In this document: positions 42,610 through 50,903 of the stretch, one piece after another
How the letters are laid out: every line of letters begins with the position of its first letter
Numbering within the stretch: position 1 is the first letter of the stretch
Source of the DNA: an uncultured Bacteroides sp.
Lineage (GTDB): Bacteria; Bacteroidota; Bacteroidia; Bacteroidales; Bacteroidaceae
Reading direction: 5' to 3'
Assembly (NCBI RefSeq): GCF_910578895.1
Contig: NZ_CAJTSC010000009.1
Span: 1 to 64,000 of the forward strand
Length of the DNA: 64,000 nucleotides
Notes under the pieces: generated by a model
The model's database searches: none
Told to the model about the DNA's origin: nothing
The model's input: only the letters and a program-made list of their open reading frames with translations
Translations under genes and position numbers: made by a program

Positions 42610-44646
42610 TTACCAGATAGAAACCCGTTCCTCCACCGGCACAAACATCGGATCGTTTTCAGTAATGCCGTAAGCCTCGTACCAAGCACCGATTTGCGGC
42701 AGGGCACCGTTCACACGCCACTTGCCCAATGAGTGGACATCGCTCTTGGTGCGGTTCAGCACCTCTTCGGGACGGATGTTGTTGCCCCATACGCCTGCAT
42801 AAGCCAGGAAGAAGCGCTGTTCGGGAGTGAAGCCGTCCAGTACCGGCAGCGGAGCGGCAGCCGTGGCTTTCCTGAATGCCTGATAAGCAACCTGCAAGCC
42901 ACCGTGGTCGGCAATATTCTCGCCCAACGTCATGCGGCCGTTGCCATGCACGCCCGGAGCAACCTCGATGCTGTCGAACACGTTCACCATAACCTGGGCA
43001 CGTTCGTCGAAACGTTTGGAGTCTTCCTCGGTCCACCAGTCTTTCAGGTTGCCGTCCTTGTCGTACTGGCGGCCCTGGTCGTCGAATCCGTGCGTCATCT
43101 CATGACCGATTACCACACCGATAGCGCCGTAGTTGAACGCATCGTCCGCATTCATGTCGAAGAACGGATATTGCAGGATACCGGCAGGGAAGCAGATTTC
43201 GTTCGTAGTCGGATTGTAGTAAGCATTCACGGTCTGCGGAGTCATCAGCCACTCTTCCTTATCTACCGGCTTGCCGGCTTTCGCCACCATTTCGGCATGT
43301 TGCCACTCGTTGGCGCGCTCCATATTCGCCCAGTAAGAGTCGTTTTTGATTTCCAGGGTCGAGTAATCCTTCCAGGTATCGGGATAACCTATTTTCACAT
43401 GGAAAGCAGCCAGTTTCTCCAGCGCCTTCACCTTTGTGGAGTCGCCCATCCAGGCAAGGTTCTTGATACGCTCGCCCAGGCTCTCCTGCAAATTCTTCAC
43501 CAGAGTCACCATGCGCTCCTTGGCGGCGGCAGGGAAATATTTCTCCACATACATCTGCCCTACAGCCTCGCCCAGCGCAGAACTTACCGTGCCTACCGCA
43601 CGCTTCCAGCGGGGTTGCATCTCTTGCGTACCGCTCATGGTGCGCTGGTAGAAGTCGAAGTTCTGTTCCGCCATCGCGTCATTCAGCATGCCGGCGGCAG
43701 CGTCAATCAGCTTCCATTGCAGGTAAAGCGCCTGTTGCCCTACGGGCAGGGTGTCCAGGATGTCGGCGGCGGCTTTCAAGGAAGCGGGCTGACCCACGAT
43801 AATCTCCTTCACATCTTTCAGGTCCATGGCAGAGAGATAAGCGTCCCAGTCGAAAGTAGGATAATTCTTATTCAGCTCTTCCATGCTCATCTTATTGTAG
43901 TTGGCACGCGGGTTGCGCAGCTCCGTACGCGAGCGGTAAGCCTTTGCCAGGCGCGTCTCCACATCCATCACCACTTCCATGCCTTTCTTGGCGGCAGCTT
44001 CGTCGAAGCCCGCCAGCCCGAACATCTTCTGCACATGCGTGCGGAACGCTTCGCGGATTTTGGCGGTAGCCTCATCGTCCTCCAGATAATATTCGCGCTC
44101 GCCCATGCTCAAACCTGCCTGATAGGTCTGTGCGGCGTTCATGCTGCTGTTCATCTCGTCGGCACCTACATACAGGATATTGTAAGCCACGATGCCCTTC
44201 TTCTGCATCTCGCCCAGCAACGCATACAACTCTTTTTTGTCCTTCAATGCGCCCAAACGGTCGAGTTCCGCCCGGATAGGAGCGATACCGTCGTTGTTCA
44301 GCTTCACGCTATCCATTACAATCTTGTACAAATCGCCCACTTTCTGCGCCACGCTGCCGGCTTCGTGCTGCGTGGCAGCCAGTTCCTCGATAAGTCCCTG
44401 TATCTGCTTGCGGTTGTTTTCAGCAAGAACGGTAAAGGAACCATACTGCGAGTACTCGGCAGGAATGGGATTGTTCTTCATCCAGCCTCCGCAAGCGTAC
44501 TGGTAGAAATCCGTTCCGGGCAAAGCCGTTGTGTCAAGGTCGGCAAGCCGGACGCCCGCCGTAAGTCCGGGCTGCTGCTTGCCTGTGCTGCAGGCACCTG
44601 CCATCAGGCAGAATGCCGCAATGGGTAAAAAATAAGATACTTTCAT
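42610..44646 (-). CDS. pepO: M13-family (neprilysin-like) zinc metallopeptidase lipoprotein
   Basis: 678 residues. Lipobox LMAGAC (C19). The N-terminal M13 domain begins DTTALPGTDFYQYACGGWMKNNPIP in pieces. The catalytic centre is VVIGHEMTHGFDDQG (HExxH), the third zinc ligand is in ENIADHGGLQVAYQAF (ExxxD), and NAYYNPTTNEICFPAGILQ carries the substrate-binding NAY motif. It likely degrades peptides in the periplasm or at the outer membrane. Normal length. Confidence 0.95.
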   Translation of the reverse strand: MKVSYFLPIAAFCLMAGACSTGKQQPGLTAGVRLADLDTTALPGTDFYQYACGGWMKNNPIPAEYSQYGSFTVLAENNRKQIQGLIEELAATQHEAGSVAQKVGDLYKIVMDSVKLNNDGIAPIRAELDRLGALKDKKELYALLGEMQKKGIVAYNILYVGADEMNSSMNAAQTYQAGLSMGEREYYLEDDEATAKIREAFRTHVQKMFGLAGFDEAAAKKGMEVVMDVETRLAKAYRSRTELRNPRANYNKMSMEELNKNYPTFDWDAYLSAMDLKDVKEIIVGQPASLKAAADILDTLPVGQQALYLQWKLIDAAAGMLNDAMAEQNFDFYQRTMSGTQEMQPRWKRAVGTVSSALGEAVGQMYVEKYFPAAAKERMVTLVKNLQESLGERIKNLAWMGDSTKVKALEKLAAFHVKIGYPDTWKDYSTLEIKNDSYWANMERANEWQHAEMVAKAGKPVDKEEWLMTPQTVNAYYNPTTNEICFPAGILQYPFFDMNADDAFNYGAIGVVIGHEMTHGFDDQGRQYDKDGNLKDWWTEEDSKRFDERAQVMVNVFDSIEVAPGVHGNGRMTLGENIADHGGLQVAYQAFRKATAAAPLPVLDGFTPEQRFFLAYAGVWGNNIRPEEVLNRTKSDVHSLGKWRVNGALPQIGAWYEAYGITENDPMFVPVEERVSIW

Positions 44647-44665
44647 GCTTATATTAAAATAAATG

Positions 44666-46636
44666 TTACTGTCCTCTTGCTTCCTCCAGTTCCATCGAAG
44701 CCGCGTCCCACTCTTCCATTACACGGTCGAGCTGTTCCTTCAGCTTCCGGTGCTGTTCGTAGAGCGCCATGTCCGAAGCTCCCTCCGGCGTTGTCATCTT
44801 GGCTTCAAGGATAGAGATAGCCGACTCCGTCTGCTCTATCTCCGCCTCGCAGTCCGCCACGCGGCGTTCCATCTTCTTGAGCCGCTTGTTGAGCTCCTTC
44901 TGCTCCTCGTAAGAGAGTTTTGCGGCAGAAGGCTGCGCCGTCGTTCCGGCATTGCCGCCGGCAACCGCCTTTCCCGCAACGGGAGAGGGCGACAATGAAG
45001 GAGACTTCTGCAAGTCGTTCAGGTTCTCTATCTGCTTCTTCTGCAAGAAATCGTAGATGCCTCCAAGGTGCTCCCTCACCAATCCGCCGCCAAATTCATA
45101 TACCTTAGTCGCAAGACCGTCCAGAAAATCACGGTCGTGGCTCACAATTATCACCGTACCGTCAAAATCGCGGATTGCCTCTTTCAGCACATCCTTCGAG
45201 CGCATGTCAAGATGGTTGGTCGGTTCGTCAAGGATAAGGAAGTTCACCGGTTCCAGCAGCAATTTAATCATGGCAAGGCGGGTACGCTCTCCGCCGCTGA
45301 GCACTTTCACTTTCTTGTCCGAAGCCTCTCCGCCGAACATGAACGCTCCCAGGATATCGCGTATCTTCAGCCGGATGTCGCCCACCGCCACACGGTCGAT
45401 GGTGTCGAACACCGTCCGGTCCTCGTCCAGCAGTTGCGCCTGGTTCTGCGCAAAGTAGCCAATCTGCACGTTGTGTCCCAGCGTAAGCTTGCCGGCATAG
45501 TCCGTAATCTCGTCCATGATGCACTTGACGAGCGTGGACTTGCCTTCACCGTTCTTGCCCACAAACGCCACCTTGTCGCCACGGTTGATGGTGAGGTTTA
45601 CGTCGTGGAAGACGACATGGTTGCCGTATGCCTTCGCCACATCCTCGCAGATGACCGGATAGTTGCCGCTGCGGCTGCTGCAGACGAACTTCAACCGCAG
45701 CGAGGAGTTGTCTTCCTCGTCCACTTCGATGCGTTCTATCTTCTCCAGCTGCTTGATGCGGCTCTGCACCTGCACGGCTTTGGTGGCTTTGTAGCGGAAG
45801 CGTTCGATGAACTCTTCCGTGTCCTGTATCTGCTTCTGCTGGTTTTCGTAGGCACGCAGTTGCTGTTCGCGGCGTTCCGCGCGGAGTTGCACAAACTCAT
45901 CGTACTTCACCTTATAGTCGTAGATGCGCCCGCAGGTTATCTCGATGGTGCGCGTGGTGACGTTGTTCAGGAAGGCGCGGTCGTGGCTGACCAGCACCAC
46001 AGCATTGGCGCGGGTGGCGAGGAAATTCTCCAGCCACTGGATGCTCTCGATGTCGAGGTGGTTCGTGGGCTCGTCGAGCAGCAGCACGTCGGGACGGCGG
46101 AGCAGCAGTTTGGCAAGCTCGATACGCATGCGCCAGCCACCGGAGAACTCGCTCGTGGGGCGGTCGAAATCGGCACGGCAGAAACCCAACCCCTGAAGCG
46201 TGCGTTCTATTTCGGCACGGTAGTTGGTACCGCCCATCATCAGGAAGCGTTCGTTCTCGTGGGTGAAGCGGTCTATCAGTTTCTGATACTCCTCGCTGTC
46301 GTAATCGGTGCGTTCGGCAAGCTGCCGGTTCATGCGCTCGATGTCCGCCTGCATCTCGAAGATGTGCTCAAAGGCAAGTTCCGCCTCCTGCATCACGGTG
46401 CGCTCGTCACTGAGTATCATCACCTGCGGCAGGTAGCCGATGGTGCACTCGCGGGGAACGGCGACAACGCCGGAAGCGGGTTGCTGGATGCCTGCCAATA
46501 TCTTGAGCATGGTGGACTTGCCCGCGCCGTTCTTGCCGACAAGGGCTATGCGGTCTTTCTTGTTGATGACATAGGAAACGTCTTCGAACAGGGGGGTGGC
46601 ATTGAACTCCACCTTCAGTCCTTCTACAGCTATCAT
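44666..46636 (-). CDS. ABC-F family ATPase
   Basis: 656 residues with two ABC domains and no membrane segment. Walker A motifs are LVGKNGAGKST and FVGKNGEGKST; signatures are SEFSGGWRMR and VLSGGERTRLA; both halves have LDEPTNHLD. The arm and PtIM linker lie between (about 240-290) and a C-terminal coiled coil is at about 580-650, giving a Uup/YheS-like layout. ABC-F proteins act on the ribosome. The linker before the coiled coil (about 535-560) contains SLSPSPVAGKAVAGG, encoded by a palindrome-like stretch. The promoter box is at 46666-46673. Confidence 0.92.
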   Translation of the reverse strand: MIAVEGLKVEFNATPLFEDVSYVINKKDRIALVGKNGAGKSTMLKILAGIQQPASGVVAVPRECTIGYLPQVMILSDERTVMQEAELAFEHIFEMQADIERMNRQLAERTDYDSEEYQKLIDRFTHENERFLMMGGTNYRAEIERTLQGLGFCRADFDRPTSEFSGGWRMRIELAKLLLRRPDVLLLDEPTNHLDIESIQWLENFLATRANAVVLVSHDRAFLNNVTTRTIEITCGRIYDYKVKYDEFVQLRAERREQQLRAYENQQKQIQDTEEFIERFRYKATKAVQVQSRIKQLEKIERIEVDEEDNSSLRLKFVCSSRSGNYPVICEDVAKAYGNHVVFHDVNLTINRGDKVAFVGKNGEGKSTLVKCIMDEITDYAGKLTLGHNVQIGYFAQNQAQLLDEDRTVFDTIDRVAVGDIRLKIRDILGAFMFGGEASDKKVKVLSGGERTRLAMIKLLLEPVNFLILDEPTNHLDMRSKDVLKEAIRDFDGTVIIVSHDRDFLDGLATKVYEFGGGLVREHLGGIYDFLQKKQIENLNDLQKSPSLSPSPVAGKAVAGGNAGTTAQPSAAKLSYEEQKELNKRLKKMERRVADCEAEIEQTESAISILEAKMTTPEGASDMALYEQHRKLKEQLDRVMEEWDAASMELEEARGQ

Positions 46637-46665
46637 AGTGTCAATGGATTAATCGTTTAAGGCTG

Positions 46666-46673
46666 CAAAGGTA
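46666..46673 (-). promoter_or_regulatory. -7 box of the ABC-F gene
   Basis: The minus strand reads TACCTTTG, matching TAnnTTTG, 30 bp upstream of the ATG. Confidence 0.6.
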
Positions 46674-46925
46674 GCGATATTATTTTTATTTACGCGCAAT
46701 CGCACACCCAAAGCTTTTGCGGCGGCAACGGCTCTTTCACTTTCTGACAATCTGTATTTTCCGGTGCCGCAGAATCGCTTGTTTCCGCCCCGATGTGCTG
46801 CCGGCGGAAAAAAACGGAACGGAAAGCAGTTATCTTTCACACATACAGCGCAATAGCAAAATCCTTACAAACTAACCGGCGCGGAAAAGCGCCGGAAATG
46901 CCGCGTACGGGCATCCCGTTTGCCG

Positions 46926-47047
46926 GATATCGGTGTTTGCGGCGAGCGGCATTAATGCCGCTCGTGATGGACATTAGTGTCTATCGCGACAGACATTAAT
47001 GTCCATCACGTCAGACATTAACATCCCTCGGCCGAAACACTGGTGTC
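46926..47047. repeat. 22-bp palindromic array, locus D (six units)
   Basis: Twelve-base palindromic cores start every 22 bp without exception: GATATCGGTGTT (46926), GGCATTAATGCC (46948), GACATTAGTGTC (46970), GACATTAATGTC (46992), GACATTAACATC (47014), AACACTGGTGTC (47036). Spacers between cores are 10 bp and vary. The core is unrelated in sequence to arrays A-C, yet the period is the same. Confidence 0.95.
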
Positions 47048-47170
47048 CAACGGAAGAAAAAACGGATTTCTGCATAAACGGTGCATTTTTATCGAAAAAA
47101 GAAGCATATCCATCCGCGGTTTATGCAGGACGCTTCTATTTCGGAAGCAAGGCGCAGGGGCGGAAGTAAG

Positions 47171-47197
47171 CAAAAAGGCGGTTCCGTTGCCTTTTTG
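47171..47197. terminator. Terminator-like hairpin
   Basis: CAAAAAGGC and GCCTTTTTG form a perfect 9-bp stem around a 9-base loop. With A and T runs on both sides it could work in either direction. Confidence 0.65.
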
Positions 47198-47239
47198 TCA
47201 CGAAAACGCGCCTAAATGGAAAGTCCGTGATAATAGCCG

Positions 47240-47306
47240 GGCACGGATTGCACGGAACCCACAGGTCTTTCTTTTATCAATCCGTGTATTCCATGCAATC
47301 CGTGCC
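47240..47306. repeat. Inverted repeat
   Basis: GGCACGGATTGCACGGA (47240-47256) is complementary at 16 of 17 positions to TCCATGCAATCCGTGCC (47290-47306). The word CAATCCGTG occurs twice in the right half. Confidence 0.8.
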
Positions 47307-47343
47307 TGAAAGGGAGAGGTGTGCGGAAACGCTCTTATCAAAA

Positions 47344-47383
47344 AAATCGTCCCTGCCACGGACATCTGTGGCAGGGACGATTT
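47344..47383 (-). terminator. Terminator-like hairpin repeat, copy 2
   Basis: AAATCGTCCCTGCCACGGA pairs with TCTGTGGCAGGGACGATTT, 18 of 19 positions. On the minus strand the stem runs into seven T residues, so it should end the nucleotidyltransferase transcript. The plus-strand tail TATTTTGACACACCCTC matches that of copy 1. Confidence 0.88.
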
Positions 47384-47466
47384 ATATATTCGGGGTATTT
47401 TGACACACCCTCAAGGAGAAGAGGGAATGTGCTTTACAGGAGAGCCGCCGTGCGGCAGTCCGTTTT

Positions 47467-48378
47467 TTAGAACAATTTGGCGGGATACTCGCCTGCGTCT
47501 ACCAGCGCCTTAATCTTGTCGACTACGCTCTGGCGGTCTTCGGGATAGGTCACGCCGAACCATTTGCTGTTCGTGTCGAGCACCTCGACCGTCGCCGTGC
47601 CGTCGTTAATCAGCTTGTCTACCATCAAAGGGATAAAGAACTCGCTCTTCAGGTTCTCCATGTTCTTCGGGTCGCTGAGGAAAGTCTTGAAGAACTCCCG
47701 GCTGTATGCGAAGTAATCGGGGGTAAAGCCCCAGAAGTTCATGCTGACGGGGGTAGTGTCGGGAGTGGCTGTCCACTCGCCGTTGTCATCGATGTATTTC
47801 ACTTCGCCGTCCATACGTTGGATTTTGGTGCGCTCCACAACGGAAGTCAGCAGGTGGTTGTTGTCCGTGCCGCAAAGACCGCGAGACACGGTGCCGCTCT
47901 CGCTCAACGTATTTCCGATGCGGAAACCTACCATGGAATATACGTTCTCGGAGCCTTCGGGAAGTTCGGACAGGAACTTGCCCATCACCCGGAAAGAGTC
48001 GCAGCCATAGAAGTCGTCGCAGTTGATAACGGCAAACGGCTCTTTTATCACATCGGCACCCATCATCACGGCATGGTTGGTGCCCCACGGTTTGGTACGC
48101 TCTGCCGGGCAGGTAAAGCCTTCGGGAAGCGCATCCAGTCCCTGAAACACCAGTTCGCACGGGATGTGTCCTTCGTATTTGGAGATGATTTTGTCGCGGA
48201 AATCTTGTTCAAAGTCTTTGCGGATGACGAAAACGAGCTTGCCGAAACCTGCCTTGATAGCATCGTAGATAGAGTAATCCATAATAGTTTCGCCGTTGGG
48301 ACCCAGTCCGTCCAACTGCTTCAAGCCACCGTAACGGCTGCCCATACCGGCCGCCAGTAAGAATAAAGTTGGTTTCAT
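47467..48378 (-). CDS. Sugar-phosphate nucleotidyltransferase
   Basis: 303 residues. The nucleotide-binding start LLAAGMGSRYGGLKQLDGLGPNGETIMDYSIYDA (in pieces) has the G-x-G-x-R-x-G...K pattern of the GlmU/RfbA/GalU superfamily. VINCDDFYG carries the metal-binding Asp. The rest (GFTPDYFAYSREFFKTFL) matches a conserved group of Bacteroidetes UTP-glucose-1-phosphate-type transferases, but the sugar and nucleotide cannot be read from sequence. Monocistronic between its own promoter and terminator. Confidence 0.88.
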   Translation of the reverse strand: MKPTLFLLAAGMGSRYGGLKQLDGLGPNGETIMDYSIYDAIKAGFGKLVFVIRKDFEQDFRDKIISKYEGHIPCELVFQGLDALPEGFTCPAERTKPWGTNHAVMMGADVIKEPFAVINCDDFYGCDSFRVMGKFLSELPEGSENVYSMVGFRIGNTLSESGTVSRGLCGTDNNHLLTSVVERTKIQRMDGEVKYIDDNGEWTATPDTTPVSMNFWGFTPDYFAYSREFFKTFLSDPKNMENLKSEFFIPLMVDKLINDGTATVEVLDTNSKWFGVTYPEDRQSVVDKIKALVDAGEYPAKLF

Positions 48379-48426
48379 ATTAGTTTTTATTTAAAAAGGT
48401 TAGTGTATCATGGTTGATAACAGACG

Positions 48427-48434
48427 CAAAAATA
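48427..48434 (-). promoter_or_regulatory. -7 box of the nucleotidyltransferase gene
   Basis: The minus strand reads TATTTTTG, matching TAnnTTTG, 49 bp upstream of the ATG. Confidence 0.55.
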
Positions 48435-48547
48435 GGAAAAATTAGCACAGGAAAGGGAAGATATCAATTCAATATTTGCCATTATCGTACAAAATCATTG
48501 TTTCAAGAACCGTCTCCGCACTCACGGCAACTTCCCCAAGGCAATCC

Positions 48548-50902
48548 CTAAAACGGATAGCCGATGGCAAAATGCAGGGCAAGGCTGTCCTTGAACTTGG
48601 GTATGTTGTAGTAGCCCGGCTTACCGGTATCATACGGGTTGTGCAGCCCTATTCCGCAATCCAGGCGGAACACCAGGAAGTCCATATCGTAGCGCAAACC
48701 CGCTCCCGTGCCCAAAGCCACCTGTCCGGCAAAATTCTTCAGCGTGAACTCACCGCCGGGACGGGAGTCGTCCTTACGCATCAGCCACACGTTGCCGGCA
48801 TCCAGGAACACCGCTCCGTGCAAATCGCTGATGATGCGGAAACGGTACTCGATGTTGGCTTCCATGCGTATGTCGCCCACATGGTTGATGAAGGAGTATT
48901 TGCTCTCCTTGTCCGGGATATATCCGCCCGGACCGATGTTGCGGGCAGAGAAAGCACGCACGCTGTTTGCCCCGCCGATATAGAACTGCTCGGTATAAGG
49001 AGCCGACAACGCATTTCCGTACGACCATATCACTCCACCGGCAATGCGGGTGGCGATTGTCTGGTTCTTGTCTATCTTGTAATGGTAGCGGAACTCACTG
49101 TTCACTTTCAGGAACTGGGCAAAAGGCACGCCCAGCAGTTTCTTGTCCTTCTCGCCAAACGATTTTCCGAAAGCGCTATAAATACACGAGGTCAGGTTGC
49201 CTGCCGAGCTCACCGTTGTCTGCCACCAGATGGGATTACGCACACGTGCCAAAGAGGCGTTATCGTAGGTGTACATATATTCCATGACAGGGATAAACTG
49301 GTCGCGCAGGCTGACATAGAGCGCCGGATTCTCCGCCTGCAGTTCCTTAAAGGCTTCCGTAGGGTTGCGAAGCACATTAAACGTCAATTTGAACGGCGTG
49401 AAACTGTGCTTGCTGGTACGCTGCGGCTGAAAGTCGTACGTGGCGTTTCCGCCAAACGCCAGGAGCTTATAGTACTTGGCGCGGTTCAGCTGGTTGATGT
49501 ACAACTTGAACGTGGTGGTTGCCGGAAAGTCATACTCCCTGTCGCCGAAACGGGGAAAGACCACACGCGGGAACATAAGCGAAGTGGAGAGCCCCATTTC
49601 GTAGCTGTTCATCAACGAAGAGCGGTTCTTGCCCGTCTGCCACTCATACGAACCGTCCAGCTTGACGTTCCAGGACTCACCGCCGCCAAACACATTGTTT
49701 TTTGTCACGGTAAACGAAGCTCCCGGTCCGGTCTGGTTGTTGCTTTTCATCTTTATGTTGAAATCCAGTTCGGCATCGTAAGGCTTGTCGAGTGACGCGT
49801 GGATATTCACGTCCAGCGTGTCGCATACGAATGTCGTATCGCGCGGCGTGTACTGCATCTCAAGGTAACGGAAGATGCCCACATTGTTCAAACGCTCCTG
49901 CACACGGGTCTGGCGATACAGACTGTAAAGGTTCTGCATGGATTGCCTGCGGGAGATACCCGTACTGTCCTGCACCTGACGTTTCTGGCGGTATGCCTGG
50001 TAGTTCAGCCATCTGTAAATCATGTTGGGGCGTACCCGCAGTTTATCGTGATAGTAGATGCGCATTCCCTTGTAGTCCGTACTGTCATTGGGGGCTTGCC
50101 CCTGCTTGCCATACAGGTAAAACGACCGCTTGCCCACGAAAAAAGGTTTCTCGGCAACCGAAGGCATGCCGGAAGCCGGCACCATGCGCATGGCTACGTG
50201 GCCACCGGGCACCAAAGTCGTATCCGCCTGATAAGTCAGATAGTCGGGACGGAAATAGTAGCACCCCACATTACGCAGCAAAGTACTGATACGGGTGCGC
50301 TCTCCATCGAGGTCGGTCACATTGAACTGCTCTCCCGGACTGATGAGCGAGCGGCGGCGGCTCATGTTCATGATACGCATAGTGCGTTCGCTGAAACCGT
50401 GATAATAGACCGTATCTATGAAATAGGGATTGCGCATATCTACCGTATATTGCAGCTTCGCCTTCAGCGAATCTTTCGGGTCGGTGAAGGTCTTATAGCT
50501 GACCGTGCCGTTGAAGTAACCGTAGTCGCGCAACAAATTGGCAGCGGCCTTCTGCCGGATATCGGGATTGACGGACGACATCAGCACCGGATTTGCCGCA
50601 AAGCGGTTGAATATCCACTTGCCAAGGCCTTTCTCGTATTTCACAAACCCGTTGTAAATCCATAATCCCATCGGGAACGGTATGCGGATAGTGGAACTGC
50701 CCAGCAAAGAGTTGTTCGGAGCAGTGGCGAGCGCCGCTTCAACCTCTTCCATGGCAGTCTCTCCTACCGGAGTGGTACTGCGGTTCTCGACAATCATCGG
50801 TTTCTGTCCCGTATACAAGATTTCACCTTCCGGCAAATGCTTGGTTGTGGAACATCCTGCCAGAAACAGCACACCTGCCATATACAATATCAGTCGTTTC
50901 AT
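48548..50902 (-). CDS. tamL: TamL, lipoprotein member of the Omp85/TamA family
   Basis: 784 residues. Unlike proteobacterial TamA it begins with a lipoprotein signal (LFLAGC, C17), typical of the Bacteroidetes variant TamL. POTRA-like repeats occupy about 100-390 (YHGFSERTMRIM, YYFRPDYLTYQADTT). A 16-stranded C-terminal barrel includes the Omp85 loop motif VRAFSARNIGPGGY and ends LALHFAIGYPF. It should work with TamB, encoded directly upstream (1-bp gap), in assembling outer-membrane components or moving lipids. Confidence 0.92.
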   Translation of the reverse strand: MKRLILYMAGVLFLAGCSTTKHLPEGEILYTGQKPMIVENRSTTPVGETAMEEVEAALATAPNNSLLGSSTIRIPFPMGLWIYNGFVKYEKGLGKWIFNRFAANPVLMSSVNPDIRQKAAANLLRDYGYFNGTVSYKTFTDPKDSLKAKLQYTVDMRNPYFIDTVYYHGFSERTMRIMNMSRRRSLISPGEQFNVTDLDGERTRISTLLRNVGCYYFRPDYLTYQADTTLVPGGHVAMRMVPASGMPSVAEKPFFVGKRSFYLYGKQGQAPNDSTDYKGMRIYYHDKLRVRPNMIYRWLNYQAYRQKRQVQDSTGISRRQSMQNLYSLYRQTRVQERLNNVGIFRYLEMQYTPRDTTFVCDTLDVNIHASLDKPYDAELDFNIKMKSNNQTGPGASFTVTKNNVFGGGESWNVKLDGSYEWQTGKNRSSLMNSYEMGLSTSLMFPRVVFPRFGDREYDFPATTTFKLYINQLNRAKYYKLLAFGGNATYDFQPQRTSKHSFTPFKLTFNVLRNPTEAFKELQAENPALYVSLRDQFIPVMEYMYTYDNASLARVRNPIWWQTTVSSAGNLTSCIYSAFGKSFGEKDKKLLGVPFAQFLKVNSEFRYHYKIDKNQTIATRIAGGVIWSYGNALSAPYTEQFYIGGANSVRAFSARNIGPGGYIPDKESKYSFINHVGDIRMEANIEYRFRIISDLHGAVFLDAGNVWLMRKDDSRPGGEFTLKNFAGQVALGTGAGLRYDMDFLVFRLDCGIGLHNPYDTGKPGYYNIPKFKDSLALHFAIGYPF

Positions 50903-50903
50903 A

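Larger units (their letters stand above)
46637..47466. other. Repeat-rich 830-bp intergenic region
   Basis: No supported gene. From left to right: the ABC-F promoter; the 22-bp array D; an inverted repeat CTGCATAAAC (47070-47079) / GTTTATGCAG (47119-47128); a terminator-like hairpin (47171-47197); a 17-bp inverted pair at 47240-47256 / 47290-47306; and the hairpin repeat copy 2 (47344-47383). Confidence 0.75.

Noticed and set aside
42733..44628. 631-codon open frame opposite the M13 peptidase
   Set aside because: Complete overlap with an intact M13 peptidase with HExxH and ExxxD motifs; shadow frame.
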